A stretch of 64,000 nucleotides of DNA from an uncultured Eubacteriales bacterium (GCA_900314745.1 OMWK01000001.1:124001-188000); one strand, 5' to 3'. Shown: positions 40,080-47,732, numbered from the stretch's first letter. A program made the numbers and translations. Notes: generated by a model from the letters alone, not told the origin.

Positions 40080-40985
40080 TTAACCGATATCTCTTAATAA
40101 ACTGAAGTTCTCTTCCATCTGAGCAAGATATGCATCAGCATCGACCTCACCCGTCATGCAGGTGTTAAGCGCATATATGTCCGCATTCGTCTCGGCTGCG
40201 ATCGAACCCGCGATGCCCGTATCGCCGTCAGTACCTACGAATATAACATTTATGCCGTTTGTATTCATATGGCTTATGATTCCACCTATATCACCTGCGG
40301 ATACGGCGGACTGCTCGTGATCTGTCTCGAGGGTTATGTAATCCATCTGAGCATATACACAAAAAGACGGCAGAGTCTCATCAATTACCAGAACCGGCAT
40401 GCCGTTAAGCGCATCGATGACATCAGCATACTCATCCTGCAGCGCCTCTACCCTGGATATATAGTCACCGGCATTGGATGCGTATTCCTCCGCATGAACG
40501 GGATCAGCTGCAGCCAAAGAATCCGCGACGCTTTTTATCATAAGAATATAATCATCAAGGCTCGTCCACACATGGCCGTTCACCTCGTCTTCATCAAGTG
40601 GCGCATCGCTTACATCAGCCGCGGCTTCGACGATCGTAAGATCGGGGTAAGACTCTAGAACCCTGTCATTAAACGTCTCGAGGCCGAGGCCGTTCTCAAT
40701 ATAGATATCGGCATCCTCGAGCATCCTTAAGTCTTCTGTAGTGAAGGTATGGTCATGAATGCAGCCGATATTGGGTTCGGACATGCACTCGACGGTAACG
40801 CCGTCGATGTTCCCCGCGACATTCATCGTAAGTATCTGAATGGGATAAAAAGAAGTTACTATGCGGTAATTGCCCTCATCTGCATGAGGTACGTCCGTCC
40901 TGCCACAGGACGCGGCCGACAGCATAAAAGCCATCGAGAATGCAGCCGACAGCGCTATAGAGATTATTTTTCTTAACTGTTTCAT
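40080..40985 (-). CDS. znuA: Zinc/manganese ABC transporter substrate-binding lipoprotein
   Basis: A 301-residue cluster A-I binding protein. The N-terminus is a lipoprotein signal (MKQLRKIISIALSAAFSMAF, then LSAASC, lipid-modified Cys near 27). Metal-ligand candidates are the histidines in GCIHDHTF and EVNGHVWTSLDD and the acidic/His segment LETDHEQS. It captures zinc or manganese outside the cell and hands it to ZnuB. The ATG at 40983-40985 is preferred; a longer in-frame start would lie upstream of the promoter's -10. There is no ribosome site, and the promoter puts the start of transcription at the ATG, so the mRNA is probably leaderless. Confidence 0.9.
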   Translation of the reverse strand: MKQLRKIISIALSAAFSMAFMLSAASCGRTDVPHADEGNYRIVTSFYPIQILTMNVAGNIDGVTVECMSEPNIGCIHDHTFTTEDLRMLEDADIYIENGLGLETFNDRVLESYPDLTIVEAAADVSDAPLDEDEVNGHVWTSLDDYILMIKSVADSLAAADPVHAEEYASNAGDYISRVEALQDEYADVIDALNGMPVLVIDETLPSFCVYAQMDYITLETDHEQSAVSAGDIGGIISHMNTNGINVIFVGTDGDTGIAGSIAAETNADIYALNTCMTGEVDADAYLAQMEENFSLLRDIG

Positions 40986-40992
40986 ACGCAAA

Positions 40993-41043
40993 ATTCTAAA
41001 TGTGCCCTCGGGCATTGTCAATTAGAACGCACATGCGTATTAT
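40993..41043. promoter_or_regulatory. Divergent promoters sharing a -35 between znuA and the patatin-like gene
   Basis: Leftward: -35 TTGACA (41021-41016), 17-bp spacer, -10 TAGAAT (40998-40993), then only seven bases to the znuA ATG. Rightward: -35 TTGTCA (41015-41020), 17-bp spacer, -10 TATTAT (41038-41043), then six bases to the GTG start of the lipase gene. The two -35 boxes overlap, so the promoters should compete. A 12-bp palindrome TGCCCTCGGGCA (41002-41013) in the znuA spacer is a possible operator. Confidence 0.78.
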
Positions 41044-41049
41044 TATCAC

Positions 41050-41910
41050 GTGCAAAATAAGAAGAACATCAGAGGACTGGTATTAGAGGGCGGAGCCATG
41101 AGAGGCCTGTTTACTGCAGGCATACTCGACGTACTCATGGAGAACGGCATCACTTTCGACAAGGCTGCAGGAGTCTCCGCGGGAGCCGTCTTCGGCTGTA
41201 ATTACAAGTCCCATCAGCAGGGACGCTCGATAAGATACAACGTGGATTACGCCTCTGACTGGCGTTACAAGAGCTGGCGCTCGCTCATATTCACGGGCGA
41301 CCTCTACGGAGCGGAATTCTGTTACCACAAGCTGCCGGACGAGCTCGATCCTTTCGACAGGGAAACGTTTGCCAAAGACCCCTTAGACTTCTATGCAGTG
41401 GCGACCGACGTCACCACGGGTGAGGCCGTATATCACCTTCTTACCGACGGCGGCAAGGAGGACATGGAGTGGCTTAGAGCATCGGCATCAATGCCTCTCG
41501 CGTCCAGAGTCGTCAACATCAACGGCAGGCTTCTTCTCGACGGCGGCATATCGGATTCCATCCCCCTGGAGTTTCTCGAGAAGCAGGGATGCACGAAGAA
41601 CCTTGTCATTCTGACGCAGCCCGAGACCTATACCAAGCACCAGTATAAGCAATTCAGAGCCATCCGCGCGGCACTTCACAAGTACCCCGCTCTGGTTCAG
41701 GCGCTCCACGACCGTCCCGCCATGTACAACGGGCAGACAGCATACGTTAAAGTCCGCGAGGACGAGGGCACGGCGCTTGTATTAAGACCGCCTCATCCCC
41801 TCAATATCTCCCCTCTCGAGAAGAACCCCGACGAGCTTCAGCGTGTCTACGACACCGGAAGAAAACTCGCCCTGGAAAGGCTTCAAAAGATTATCGAATT
41901 TCTTGGCTGA
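41050..41910 (+). CDS. Patatin-like phospholipase
   Basis: A 286-residue protein of the patatin/RssA class. The oxyanion loop is LVLEGGAMRGLFTAGILDVL (about 10-29), the nucleophile elbow GVSAGAVFG holds the catalytic Ser (about 42), and LLLDGGISDSIP holds the catalytic Asp of the Ser-Asp dyad (about 165). Such enzymes hydrolyse acyl chains of lipids in the cytosol or at the membrane. Translation starts at GTG 41050 with no ribosome site; the -10 box ends six bases upstream, consistent with a leaderless mRNA. Confidence 0.9.
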   Translation: MQNKKNIRGLVLEGGAMRGLFTAGILDVLMENGITFDKAAGVSAGAVFGCNYKSHQQGRSIRYNVDYASDWRYKSWRSLIFTGDLYGAEFCYHKLPDELDPFDRETFAKDPLDFYAVATDVTTGEAVYHLLTDGGKEDMEWLRASASMPLASRVVNINGRLLLDGGISDSIPLEFLEKQGCTKNLVILTQPETYTKHQYKQFRAIRAALHKYPALVQALHDRPAMYNGQTAYVKVREDEGTALVLRPPHPLNISPLEKNPDELQRVYDTGRKLALERLQKIIEFLG

Positions 41911-42062
41911 TTATTAACCTATGAGTCTGTCAAGAACCTTCTGGTGTGTAAGTCTCATACATCTCAAACAACAAACCTATGATTAATCCGAAGCCAATCT
42001 GTCGGCTAATCAACATTTATCCGTACCGTTGTCGAACACTTGTGATACAATGTATCTGCTAT

Positions 42063-42138
42063 GGGGGCGTAGCTCAGCTGGGAGAGCGTTGCATTCGCAT
42101 TGCAGAGGTCAGGAGTTCGATCCTCCCCGTCTCCACCA
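42063..42138 (+). tRNA. tRNA-Ala (anticodon CGC)
   Basis: A 76-base cloverleaf with encoded CCA. The acceptor stem GGGGGCG/CGTCTCC includes the G3-U70 wobble, the alanine identity element. The anticodon stem TTGCA/TGCAG encloses the loop TTCGCAT, giving anticodon CGC for codon GCG. The TTCGATC T-loop is standard. An extended -10 (TGATACAAT) lies about 15 bases upstream. Its 3' end (from 42123) is the attachment site of the mobile element that follows, and the original downstream terminator now lies at the far end of that element. Confidence 0.95.
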
Positions 42139-42140
42139 AA
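42123..42140 (+). repeat. attL: left 18-bp direct repeat
   Basis: The 3' end of tRNA-Ala plus two A residues, identical to 49191-49208. The flanking bases on both sides differ from those of the other copy, so 18 bp is the exact repeat length. Confidence 0.9.
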
Positions 42141-42402
42141 GTTATTATACAAACAGCGCAAACGCAGTAAATTCAGTCGTTTCGAGGTTTGCTCCTTGGA
42201 GGCAAAAACAGTACTTACGACAAATTTACGACAAATTGAAAAAGAATGCGCCCAACATCAACGACCGGAGTAAAAGGCGACGCAGATTAGGGACACTATG
42301 AAAACAGTGTTTTGAGCGGCGTCTTCAAGCGGGAAACAAAGAAAGACCACATTTACTGAGATTACTCGGTAGATGTGGTCTTTTTTTGCTTTTGGCTATC
42401 TG
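42141..42402. other. Left end of the mobile element: integrase arm repeats and terminator
   Basis: There is no gene in these 262 bases. Two direct copies of TTACGACAAA at 42215-42224 and 42226-42235 match the three at the right end and are likely integrase arm-binding sites. A 13-bp palindrome AAAACAGTGTTTT spans about 42300-42312. A strong bidirectional terminator follows at 42342-42388. Confidence 0.75.
42342..42388. terminator. Bidirectional intrinsic terminator at the left end of the element
   Basis: AAAGACCACAT and ATGTGGTCTTT form an 11-bp stem with T-runs on both sides (TTTTTTT rightward, TTTCTTTG leftward). It ends the leftward cargo operon and may also stop read-through from the tRNA gene. 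Confidence 0.85.
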
Positions 42403-42807
42403 TTAATCGCTATACTTCTTAAAGTTCTCAGCCTGCTCCAGAATATCGTTGTATACCTTTTCGTAGATCTCCGGAGGCGTCGGCGGATAGCCGTGCTTCG
42501 CCAGGATAATTATGATGTCAGCCTGCATGAGCGCTTTGATCTGTGCGCTATTCGCCCAGTCGGCATACTTTTCTTTATCCCGGAGCGCCGCCCGGATCTC
42601 TTTTGCCAGTTCGATATTCTTGCTCTCCGGGAACTCGAACTGGAACTTTTCTGCGACGGCTATGAGAATATCATAAAACGCCTTCTCCTCGTAGTCTATG
42701 CCCATTGCGCTAAAGGAATCCTGCTCCTCTTTCAGCTTTTGCAGAAGATCCATAAGTTGAGAGGACACGTCGTCGAGGATGCTCTTTACATATTCGGCGT
42801 CTGTCAT
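42403..42807 (-). pseudogene. C-terminal remnant of type I restriction subunit HsdR
   Basis: A 134-codon open frame whose product matches the helical C-terminal domain of HsdR (DUF3387-like): EEKAFYDILIAVAEKF, ELAKEIRAALRDKEKYADWA, AQIKALMQADIIIILAKHGY and DILEQAENFKKY. A complete HsdR has about 1000 residues and needs its nuclease and helicase parts, all absent. The 5' side is joined directly to the flavodiiron fragment (four-base ATGA overlap), so this looks like what is left after a deletion. No ribosome site precedes the ATG. Confidence 0.82.
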
Positions 42808-43082
42808 ACGGCTGTTGTAAGAGAACCTGAGTGATCACATTCACCGTGGTTGGCCACAACGAAGTCGATTTTATGAAGGTCAATCTCTTTCTTCAGGTTC
42901 TCCACAAAATCGAAACGATGGGGTGTCCATACGGTGTCGATCAGAACCGTCTTTTCTTCTTCGATCAGGTAGGCGTTCTGGCTGGAACCATTCATAATGG
43001 AATAATCATCACCGTGGAAGCTCTCCAGTTCCCAGTCGATATAGCCGACCCAGCTGACATTTCCCTTTACATGCTTTCTCAT
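42804..43082 (-). pseudogene. N-terminal remnant of an A-type flavoprotein (flavodiiron protein)
   Basis: A 92-codon frame encodes the start of the metallo-beta-lactamase domain of a flavodiiron O2/NO reductase: [33 protein letters not shown] and the di-iron motif [11 protein letters not shown]. The frame then reads TTAV and stops, where homologues continue for about 300 residues including the flavodoxin domain. The break coincides with the HsdR fragment. The last gene of the Fe-S operon has therefore lost its function. Confidence 0.85.
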
Positions 43083-43094
43083 GCGATTTCCTCC

Positions 43095-43280
43095 TTATGC
43101 TTCTTCAATGGCGCTGACGGGACAATTATCTTTTGCTTCAGCGGCAGAATCCAGAGCTTCTTCTGGCACATCCGTTTCGATGGCAACAGCAACACCGTCA
43201 TCGCTCATGGAGAATACGTTAGGGCATGTTCCTGCGCACAGGCCGCAGCCAATGCAGCCGTCGTTTACAAAATACTTCAT
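43095..43280 (-). CDS. Ferredoxin, single 4Fe-4S type
   Basis: A 61-residue electron carrier. Cluster cysteines are in GCIGCGLCAGTCPNVF (CxxCxxC...C) and the fourth in DNCPVSAI, the pattern of single-cluster ferredoxins such as those of Thermotoga and clostridia. It probably delivered electrons to the now broken flavodiiron protein and may serve other partners. It starts 16 bases after the cupin gene on the leftward operon. Confidence 0.93.
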   Translation of the reverse strand: MKYFVNDGCIGCGLCAGTCPNVFSMSDDGVAVAIETDVPEEALDSAAEAKDNCPVSAIEEA

Positions 43281-43296
43281 CGTGTTGTCCTCCTGA

Positions 43297-43950
43297 TTAT
43301 TCCAGCGTCAAAAGCAACGCCATTTTGAATCGTTTTGTTGCCTTCACCGAGTGAAGTCCGGCTTTGGCGAAGTGGAAATTCTCACCCGCTTTAATAGGAT
43401 GGTCCGTTCCTTCATATCCGATGACTCCCTCACCATCCAAAGCGAAGATCAGCGCTTCGCCGGGAGCGGCATGCTCCGAAAGGCCGGTGCCTTCGTCAAA
43501 CGCCATAACGACTAACTTCATCTTGTCGTTATGTACTACGTCCATGTTGACGATCTTACCTTCTGCATAAGGAACAAGCTCTGCCAGCTTGAAGATTTCA
43601 CCTGCTTTGATTGCTTCATTCATGGTATCATTCCTCCTGATTTCTATTTCTGTGTACACTGCGCCGGTGCATGTTCTCATCCCGACCGGTACGTCTGTCG
43701 GCGTCAACACACAATCGCCAATATCAAGTGACTTACGGTATCCTTCCGGACCGTAGACCTCCAGACTGCCGTCAGCGACGATCAGCAGCTTGTGGTATGG
43801 GAAGATCTCCGCGCTGATGTCGGTGTTTCGGGCAAGGGAGAAGTAGATGATACTGTTCTCACCGCCATGGACTTCTTTGGAGATCGTACAGCCTGTTACC
43901 GGCGCATTATCTTTTGCTATGGAGAAAACCTCTCCGACTTTTTCTTTCAT
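43297..43950 (-). CDS. Double-cupin protein
   Basis: A 217-residue protein with two cupin barrels. The first, about 1-100, includes HKLLIVADGSLEVYGPEGYR and GDCVLTPTDVPVG. The second, about 110-215, includes TGLSEHAAPGEALIFALDGE and AGENFHFAKAGLHSVKATK, with histidines in metal-ligand positions. No enzyme activity can be assigned. The neighbours (ferredoxin, DUF1858, DUF2249, 4Fe-4S proteins, Crp/Fnr regulator) suggest a role in anaerobic nitrosative or oxidative stress. Confidence 0.82.
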   Translation of the reverse strand: MKEKVGEVFSIAKDNAPVTGCTISKEVHGGENSIIYFSLARNTDISAEIFPYHKLLIVADGSLEVYGPEGYRKSLDIGDCVLTPTDVPVGMRTCTGAVYTEIEIRRNDTMNEAIKAGEIFKLAELVPYAEGKIVNMDVVHNDKMKLVVMAFDEGTGLSEHAAPGEALIFALDGEGVIGYEGTDHPIKAGENFHFAKAGLHSVKATKRFKMALLLTLE

Positions 43951-43962
43951 GAGTTCACCGCC

Positions 43963-44184
43963 TTATCGGTGTGCTTTGATCAGCTCACCGATCTTTACGA
44001 TAATTGCATCCGCATCCATTCCGGATCTCTTGCTCATCTCTGCGATGGTCGCTTTGCCCATCATGATCTTGCCCATCGGCGTATTCAGCATTTTGAACTT
44101 ATCATTCACCTTGGACAGTTCTTCCTTCAGCCAGGAATATTGGACAAGAAGATCTGACAGCTTCGTTTCTTTTGTGATCTCCAT
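43963..44184 (-). CDS. DUF1858-type small helical protein
   Basis: A 73-residue protein, MEITKETKLSDLLVQYSWLK and so on. Its C-terminal half (MGKATIAEMSKRSGMDADAI) follows the DUF1858 pattern (KMTIGEIAERHGID). DUF1858 domains often accompany hybrid-cluster proteins and DUF2249 in anaerobes, with unknown biochemical role. The ATG at 44182-44184 was preferred to a GTG 12 bases upstream because GAGGTG precedes it. It follows the DUF2249 gene by 8 bases. Confidence 0.75.
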   Translation of the reverse strand: MEITKETKLSDLLVQYSWLKEELSKVNDKFKMLNTPMGKIMMGKATIAEMSKRSGMDADAIIVKIGELIKAHR

Positions 44185-44192
44185 ACCGCACC

Positions 44193-44867
44193 TCACACCT
44201 TCACATCCGGGTTCTTCTCGCCAAACTTCTCCTTGAGCGTTTCGCAGATCTCGCTGCGTTCCCTGCCTTGCTTTTCCATATTCTTGATGGTCTTGTAGGC
44301 AGCAAACAATGTAGACGGACCGATCTCAGAGCTGAAATACCCAATGCCCTGGTTCCAGGCCAGCAGCTCGAACACATCGTCCAAAGCGGCACTGTCCAGA
44401 CCGTGGATATATGCTTTCACAAGTTCTCTTGTTGCCTGACGCATCCGCCCGGCGCCGACAGCATTGGTCAGGGAAAGCAGCAGCCGGATTTCATAGGGCA
44501 GATGACGGTTTTCATCGTTCCATGTCAGATCCCAGAAGTTCACCGCGATATTGCCAAGCTTTTCATCGATCAGCGGCATGTTGGTCAGTGCAGCCGGACG
44601 CATTGGAATATCCTTTTCCTCCTGCTTCACTTCTGTGCGATAGAAGTAAACGTGGAACTCCGCAGCTCCCTTCTGCTCGGTGAAATGCTCATAACCCAGG
44701 CCTTCCATCACTTCATACAGGGGGATAGGATCGAAGTTCTGAATGATCTCCAGCCCGTTACCGGCAGGAAGCTGCATAGCCTGCTTCTTGATTCCCTGAA
44801 AGAAATTTCCCTGAATGCCTCTTACGTCGATCTGCTTGAAAGAACCGATCTTATCTTTCCACTCCAT
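44193..44867 (-). CDS. DUF2249 domain protein with C-terminal helical domain
   Basis: A 224-residue protein. Residues 10-75 form a TusA-like DUF2249 domain (IDVRGIQGNFFQGIKKQAMQ, LEIIQNFDPIPLYEVMEGLG). Residues 95-215 are helical with an AhpD/carboxymuconolactone-decarboxylase-like look (EIRLLLSLTNAVGAGRMRQA, GLDSAALDDVFELLAWNQGI) but lacking the CxxC of AhpD. Function is unknown; DUF2249 proteins cluster with NO-responsive genes. AAGGAGG precedes the ATG, and it follows the 4Fe-4S gene by 12 bases. Confidence 0.8.
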   Translation of the reverse strand: MEWKDKIGSFKQIDVRGIQGNFFQGIKKQAMQLPAGNGLEIIQNFDPIPLYEVMEGLGYEHFTEQKGAAEFHVYFYRTEVKQEEKDIPMRPAALTNMPLIDEKLGNIAVNFWDLTWNDENRHLPYEIRLLLSLTNAVGAGRMRQATRELVKAYIHGLDSAALDDVFELLAWNQGIGYFSSEIGPSTLFAAYKTIKNMEKQGRERSEICETLKEKFGEKNPDVKV

Positions 44868-44879
44868 GATGAATCCTCC

Positions 44880-45596
44880 TTAGTCTAAGATATTGCCGTC
44901 GCGGGAGATCGTAACGACCTGCCACGGGATGAATTTACCGCTGTTTCTGAGTGCGTTTTCCGCAGCTCTCTGGAGACCGCCGCAGCAGGGAACCTCCATT
45001 CGGACGATGGTCACACTCTTGATATCGTTATTCCGGATGATCTCCGTCAGCTTGTCCGTGTAGTCCACTGCATCCAGCTTGGGGCATCCGATGATCGTGA
45101 CCTTGCCGCGCATGAAATCCTCATGCATGTTCGCATAGGCGTAAGCTGTGCAGTCGGCTGCGATCAACAGCTTTGCTCCGTCAAAGAAAGGAGCCTGTGT
45201 CGGAACCAGTTTGATCTGGCAGGGCCACTGAGCCAGTCGGGAAACCGACTTGCTCACATTCGCAGGAGCGCTTTCCGCTTCGTTCTGAGTAAACTGCATC
45301 ATTCTTGATCCAGGGCATCCGCCCTCGTGGTGATCGTGATTCATTTCGTTCATCGTCTTTCTCTCCTTCGCTGCTTTTACTGCTGATTCATCGTATTCCG
45401 GAGCCTCACGCTCTTCAAAAGTGATCGCACCGGTCGGACATCCCGGAAGGCAGTCACCGAAGCCATCACAGAAGTTCTCCCGCATGAGCTTCGCCTTACC
45501 GTCTACGATGTCGATAGCTCCTTCGTGGCAAGCTTCCGCGCAGAGACCGCAGCCATCGCACTTTTCCTCATCTATGTGGATGATTTTACGAATCAT
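44880..45596 (-). CDS. 4Fe-4S ferredoxin-type iron-sulfur protein
   Basis: A 238-residue protein, first gene of the leftward operon. The N-terminus has two cluster motifs: CDGCGLCAEACHEGAI and FCDGFGDCLPGCPTGAI (the second with CxxxxxC spacing). A linker with a His/Cys patch (HDHHEGGCPGS) follows, then an alpha/beta domain with further conserved cysteines (LLIAADCTAYAYA, IIGCPKLD, VPCCGGL). Similar proteins accompany hybrid-cluster and stress genes in anaerobes. The role is probably electron transfer or cluster-based sensing. GGGAGGAGG precedes the ATG. Confidence 0.88.
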   Translation of the reverse strand: MIRKIIHIDEEKCDGCGLCAEACHEGAIDIVDGKAKLMRENFCDGFGDCLPGCPTGAITFEEREAPEYDESAVKAAKERKTMNEMNHDHHEGGCPGSRMMQFTQNEAESAPANVSKSVSRLAQWPCQIKLVPTQAPFFDGAKLLIAADCTAYAYANMHEDFMRGKVTIIGCPKLDAVDYTDKLTEIIRNNDIKSVTIVRMEVPCCGGLQRAAENALRNSGKFIPWQVVTISRDGNILD

Positions 45597-45626
45597 TGTA
45601 GTTTCCTCCTCCCTTGTTCTGATGCA

Positions 45627-45694
45627 ATTATACTAATGAAAAACCGAAATTTCTGTATCTACAGATACACCACAAAAGATTTTTTGTGTATAAT
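45627..45694. promoter_or_regulatory. Divergent promoters with a Crp/Fnr-type operator
   Basis: The palindrome TGTATC-TACA-GATACA (45654-45669) lies between two divergent genes. Leftward -10 TATAAT is at 45632-45627, giving a start near 45620 and placing the palindrome centre at -41.5, the class II activator position of Crp/Fnr proteins; the -35 there is poor (CAGAAA), as expected for activator dependence. Rightward -10 TATAAT is at 45689-45694, with the centre near -39.5. Confidence 0.75.
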
Positions 45695-45724
45695 AGAAGT
45701 AAGACAACCGAGAGGAGAAAAGCA

Positions 45725-46399
45725 ATGGATTACTCTGTACTTGAAAAAAGCACGCTGTTCTCAGATGTCCCGGCAAAAGAACTGCGCGATGATTTGGAAG
45801 CTGTCCCACATCACATTCAGTGCTATGATAAGGGCGAGATCGTGTTTCACTTAATGGGTGATGCGAACAGGATCGGTGTGATTCTGGAGGGGCGCGTGCA
45901 GGCACAAAAACCATTCCCCAACGGAAGCCAAGTCAACGTCTCTGTCCGGAATCCCGGTGAGATGATCGGACCTGCTGCTGTGTTTTCCAAGAGCCAAAAA
46001 TATCCTTGTGATGTTGTATCACTTGAGCCCACTACGATTATGATGTTTCGCAGAGAAGATATCCTTCTGCTCTTGCAAAAGGATTTGCGTATCATGAAAA
46101 ACTTTATGACAGAGCTCGCCACCGCAACCTACATGCTTCAGCAACGATTGGAACTGCTCTCTTATAGCGGGATTGCGCAGAAAGCTGCTTTTTATCTCTT
46201 GATTCAAGCGAGACAGTCCAGCAAAAATGTAATCAGAATACCTGATTCTGTATCCAACTGGGCAATGGTTATGAATGTGTCACGTTCTTCTCTGCACAGA
46301 GAACTGAAAAAGTTGGAAACGGATGGAATCATAACATATGATCCGCCAACTATCGAAATCCACGATACTGAAGCATTGCAGAATGTTCTCAGCAAATAG
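45725..46399 (+). CDS. Crp/Fnr-family transcriptional regulator
   Basis: A 224-residue regulator. Residues 10-125 form the cyclic-nucleotide-binding-type beta-roll (IGVILEGRVQAQKPFPNGSQ, GEMIGPAAVF), then the long dimer helix and a winged helix-turn-helix at about 165-215 (NWAMVMNVSRSSLHRELKKL). No N-terminal cysteine cluster like Fnr is present; the signal may be haem, NO or redox. It is divergent from the Fe-S/cupin operon and probably activates it through the palindrome between them. GAGGAG precedes the ATG. Confidence 0.9.
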   Translation: MDYSVLEKSTLFSDVPAKELRDDLEAVPHHIQCYDKGEIVFHLMGDANRIGVILEGRVQAQKPFPNGSQVNVSVRNPGEMIGPAAVFSKSQKYPCDVVSLEPTTIMMFRREDILLLLQKDLRIMKNFMTELATATYMLQQRLELLSYSGIAQKAAFYLLIQARQSSKNVIRIPDSVSNWAMVMNVSRSSLHRELKKLETDGIITYDPPTIEIHDTEALQNVLSK

Positions 46400-46400
46400 G

Positions 46401-46444
46401 GAAACTCCCGGCTATCGGCTTCATCACCGACAACCGGGAGTTTC
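46401..46444. terminator. Bidirectional terminator between convergent genes
   Basis: GAAACTCCCGG (46401-46411) pairs perfectly with CCGGGAGTTTC (46434-46444), an 11-bp stem between the stops of the Crp/Fnr gene and the convergent small gene. Rightward it runs into TTATTCC. Confidence 0.82.
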
Positions 46445-46633
46445 TTATTCCAGAATTCCATCATTTCTGAACTTGGCCAGCATCTCCAGCATGTGCTTGC
46501 CGATCTTCTCTGGATCATTATCCAGACCAGCGCAGACGACGCGGAGGCCGTCCGGCGTAAGTATCCGGCCATGCAGCTTGTCGGTCTGGTATTGCTGATA
46601 CTTCTCATATTCTTTATTGGATATCTGCTTCAT
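46445..46633 (-). CDS. Small hypothetical protein of mobile elements
   Basis: A 62-residue charged protein, MKQISNKEYEKYQQYQTDKL then HGRILTPDGLRVVCAGLDND. A perfect GGAGGT stands five bases before the ATG, so it is very probably translated. Comparable small proteins are found on clostridial conjugative elements, but no function is known to me. It is the only other leftward gene in the right half of the element. Confidence 0.7.
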   Translation of the reverse strand: MKQISNKEYEKYQQYQTDKLHGRILTPDGLRVVCAGLDNDPEKIGKHMLEMLAKFRNDGILE

Positions 46634-47156
46634 GGCTACCTCCGATCATCGAGCTAAACTGGAATTTACTCAATTCGCATTTTACCGTGTACGGATTTCT
46701 TTTGTCATCCGCTTTTGCAAGTAACGTATCTGAATATCCACCAGATACAGACGACCTGTCAGGGGCACCCCTGAGACCCGATCTCATAGAGCTTGTTCCT
46801 AAAACTAGATAATCTATTTGTGCATAATACTAAACCATCAAAATGGGTCCCTTTGTCGATATATATGAAGGGTTATTTTCAGATTTATTTAAATTGCCAC
46901 CCCAAAAACAGGTGCTCCCATTCCTAGTTAGTGAAGGGAGTTCTTCAGAAGCCCTTCGTGAACATTGACAACTGCATAAACCATCAGGCAATCGGATGGC
47001 TGGTACGAACCTGATGGCATTCGCCGGAATCAAATCGGGGTATTAGGGGTCGTCCCCTAACAAGCAATCTGCATGTGATCGTTCACATGCGTTGCTTGCT
47101 AAACCAGATGACATTCCGAATGCACGTTCACTGAAAAAACCGACAGGAGGCATCAA
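46634..47156. other. Non-coding 523-base region of the element: promoters and transfer-origin candidate
   Basis: No translated gene is supported here; the longest frames lack ribosome sites. Visible features are a 16-bp palindrome TCAGGGGCACCCCTGA (46759-46774), a TTGACA -35-like box at 46965, and the two hairpins at 47043-47098 just before mobC, described as a candidate oriT. Confidence 0.6.
47043..47098 (+). other. Candidate origin of transfer (oriT)
   Basis: Two adjacent inverted repeats precede mobC. TTAGGGG/CCCCTAA (47043-47060, 4-base loop) comes first. It is followed by a two-tier repeat, CAAGCAA/TTGCTTG (47061-47067, 47092-47098) enclosing GCATGTGA/TCACATGC (47071-47078, 47083-47090). 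Stacked hairpins next to a mobC gene are typical of oriT regions of MobP-type elements. The nick site cannot be read from sequence. Confidence 0.55.
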
Positions 47157-47498
47157 ATGGAAAAACCAAGGAACAGAAAAAGACCGCTTCGACTCTATAT
47201 CTACGTTACCCAAGAGGAACTTGATGATATCAGAGACAAGGCAAAGGCAGCAGGATTATCTGTAGGAGAGTACGGCAGAAGAGTAATGAGAGTTCACAAG
47301 GTCGGTATGGCTCCCACAGGGGAAGAGCATGCGATGGTATGGGAGCTCAGAAGGATCGGCACCAACTTAAACCAGATAGCCAAGAAAATGAATGTGCTCG
47401 GCATTACTCCCGGAGCAAGCCTGCTAAAGTGCATCGATGATCTCGAGGAACTCAAAACAACCATTGATACAACACTAATAAACAGAATGAGAGGATAA
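47157..47498 (+). CDS. mobC: MobC-like relaxosome accessory protein
   Basis: A 113-residue basic DNA-binding protein. The N-terminal half is ribbon-helix-helix-like (RPLRLYIYVTQEELDDIRDK, AAGLSVGEYGRRVM), and the C-terminal half carries the MobC motif ELRRIGTNLNQIAKKMN (about 70-86). MobC proteins help open DNA at oriT for a relaxase. Here no relaxase gene follows; the next gene is xis after four bases, so a relaxase would have to come from another element. AGGAGG precedes the ATG. Confidence 0.85.
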   Translation: MEKPRNRKRPLRLYIYVTQEELDDIRDKAKAAGLSVGEYGRRVMRVHKVGMAPTGEEHAMVWELRRIGTNLNQIAKKMNVLGITPGASLLKCIDDLEELKTTIDTTLINRMRG

Positions 47499-47502
47499 GA
47501 CT

Positions 47503-47700
47503 ATGAAAGACAAAATCGCATTATCACAGAAGTCATTACTGACACTGGAAGAGGCATCAGCATACTTCAACATCGGGGTATGTAAGATGAGAGAGCTTAC
47601 CAATGATGAGAACTGCCCATACGTGTTATGGAACGGCAGTAAGAGGCTCATAAAGCGTAAGCCCTTCGAAGAATTCCTCTACAACTCGTACTCGGTATAA
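47503..47700 (+). CDS. xis: Tn916-type excisionase
   Basis: A 65-residue winged-helix protein: LLTLEEASAYFNIGVCKMRE then NGSKRLIKRKPFEEFL. This is the Tn916 Xis/MerR-like DNA-bending fold, which directs the integrase towards excision. It lies between mobC and int, as in Tn916-related elements. AGGA-like bases precede the ATG. Confidence 0.9.
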   Translation: MKDKIALSQKSLLTLEEASAYFNIGVCKMRELTNDENCPYVLWNGSKRLIKRKPFEEFLYNSYSV

Positions 47701-47732
47701 GGGAACCGTACTAATTAAGGGACTGCTAAAGA

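Noticed and set aside
41002..41013. Zur operator in the znuA promoter
   Set aside because: TGCCCTCGGGCA is palindromic but does not resemble the AT-rich Zur boxes of Bacillota, so only a generic operator is suggested.
46830..47033. Leftward 67-codon frame in the element's non-coding region
   Set aside because: No ribosome site, low-complexity product, and it overlaps the promoter-like and palindromic sequences before mobC.
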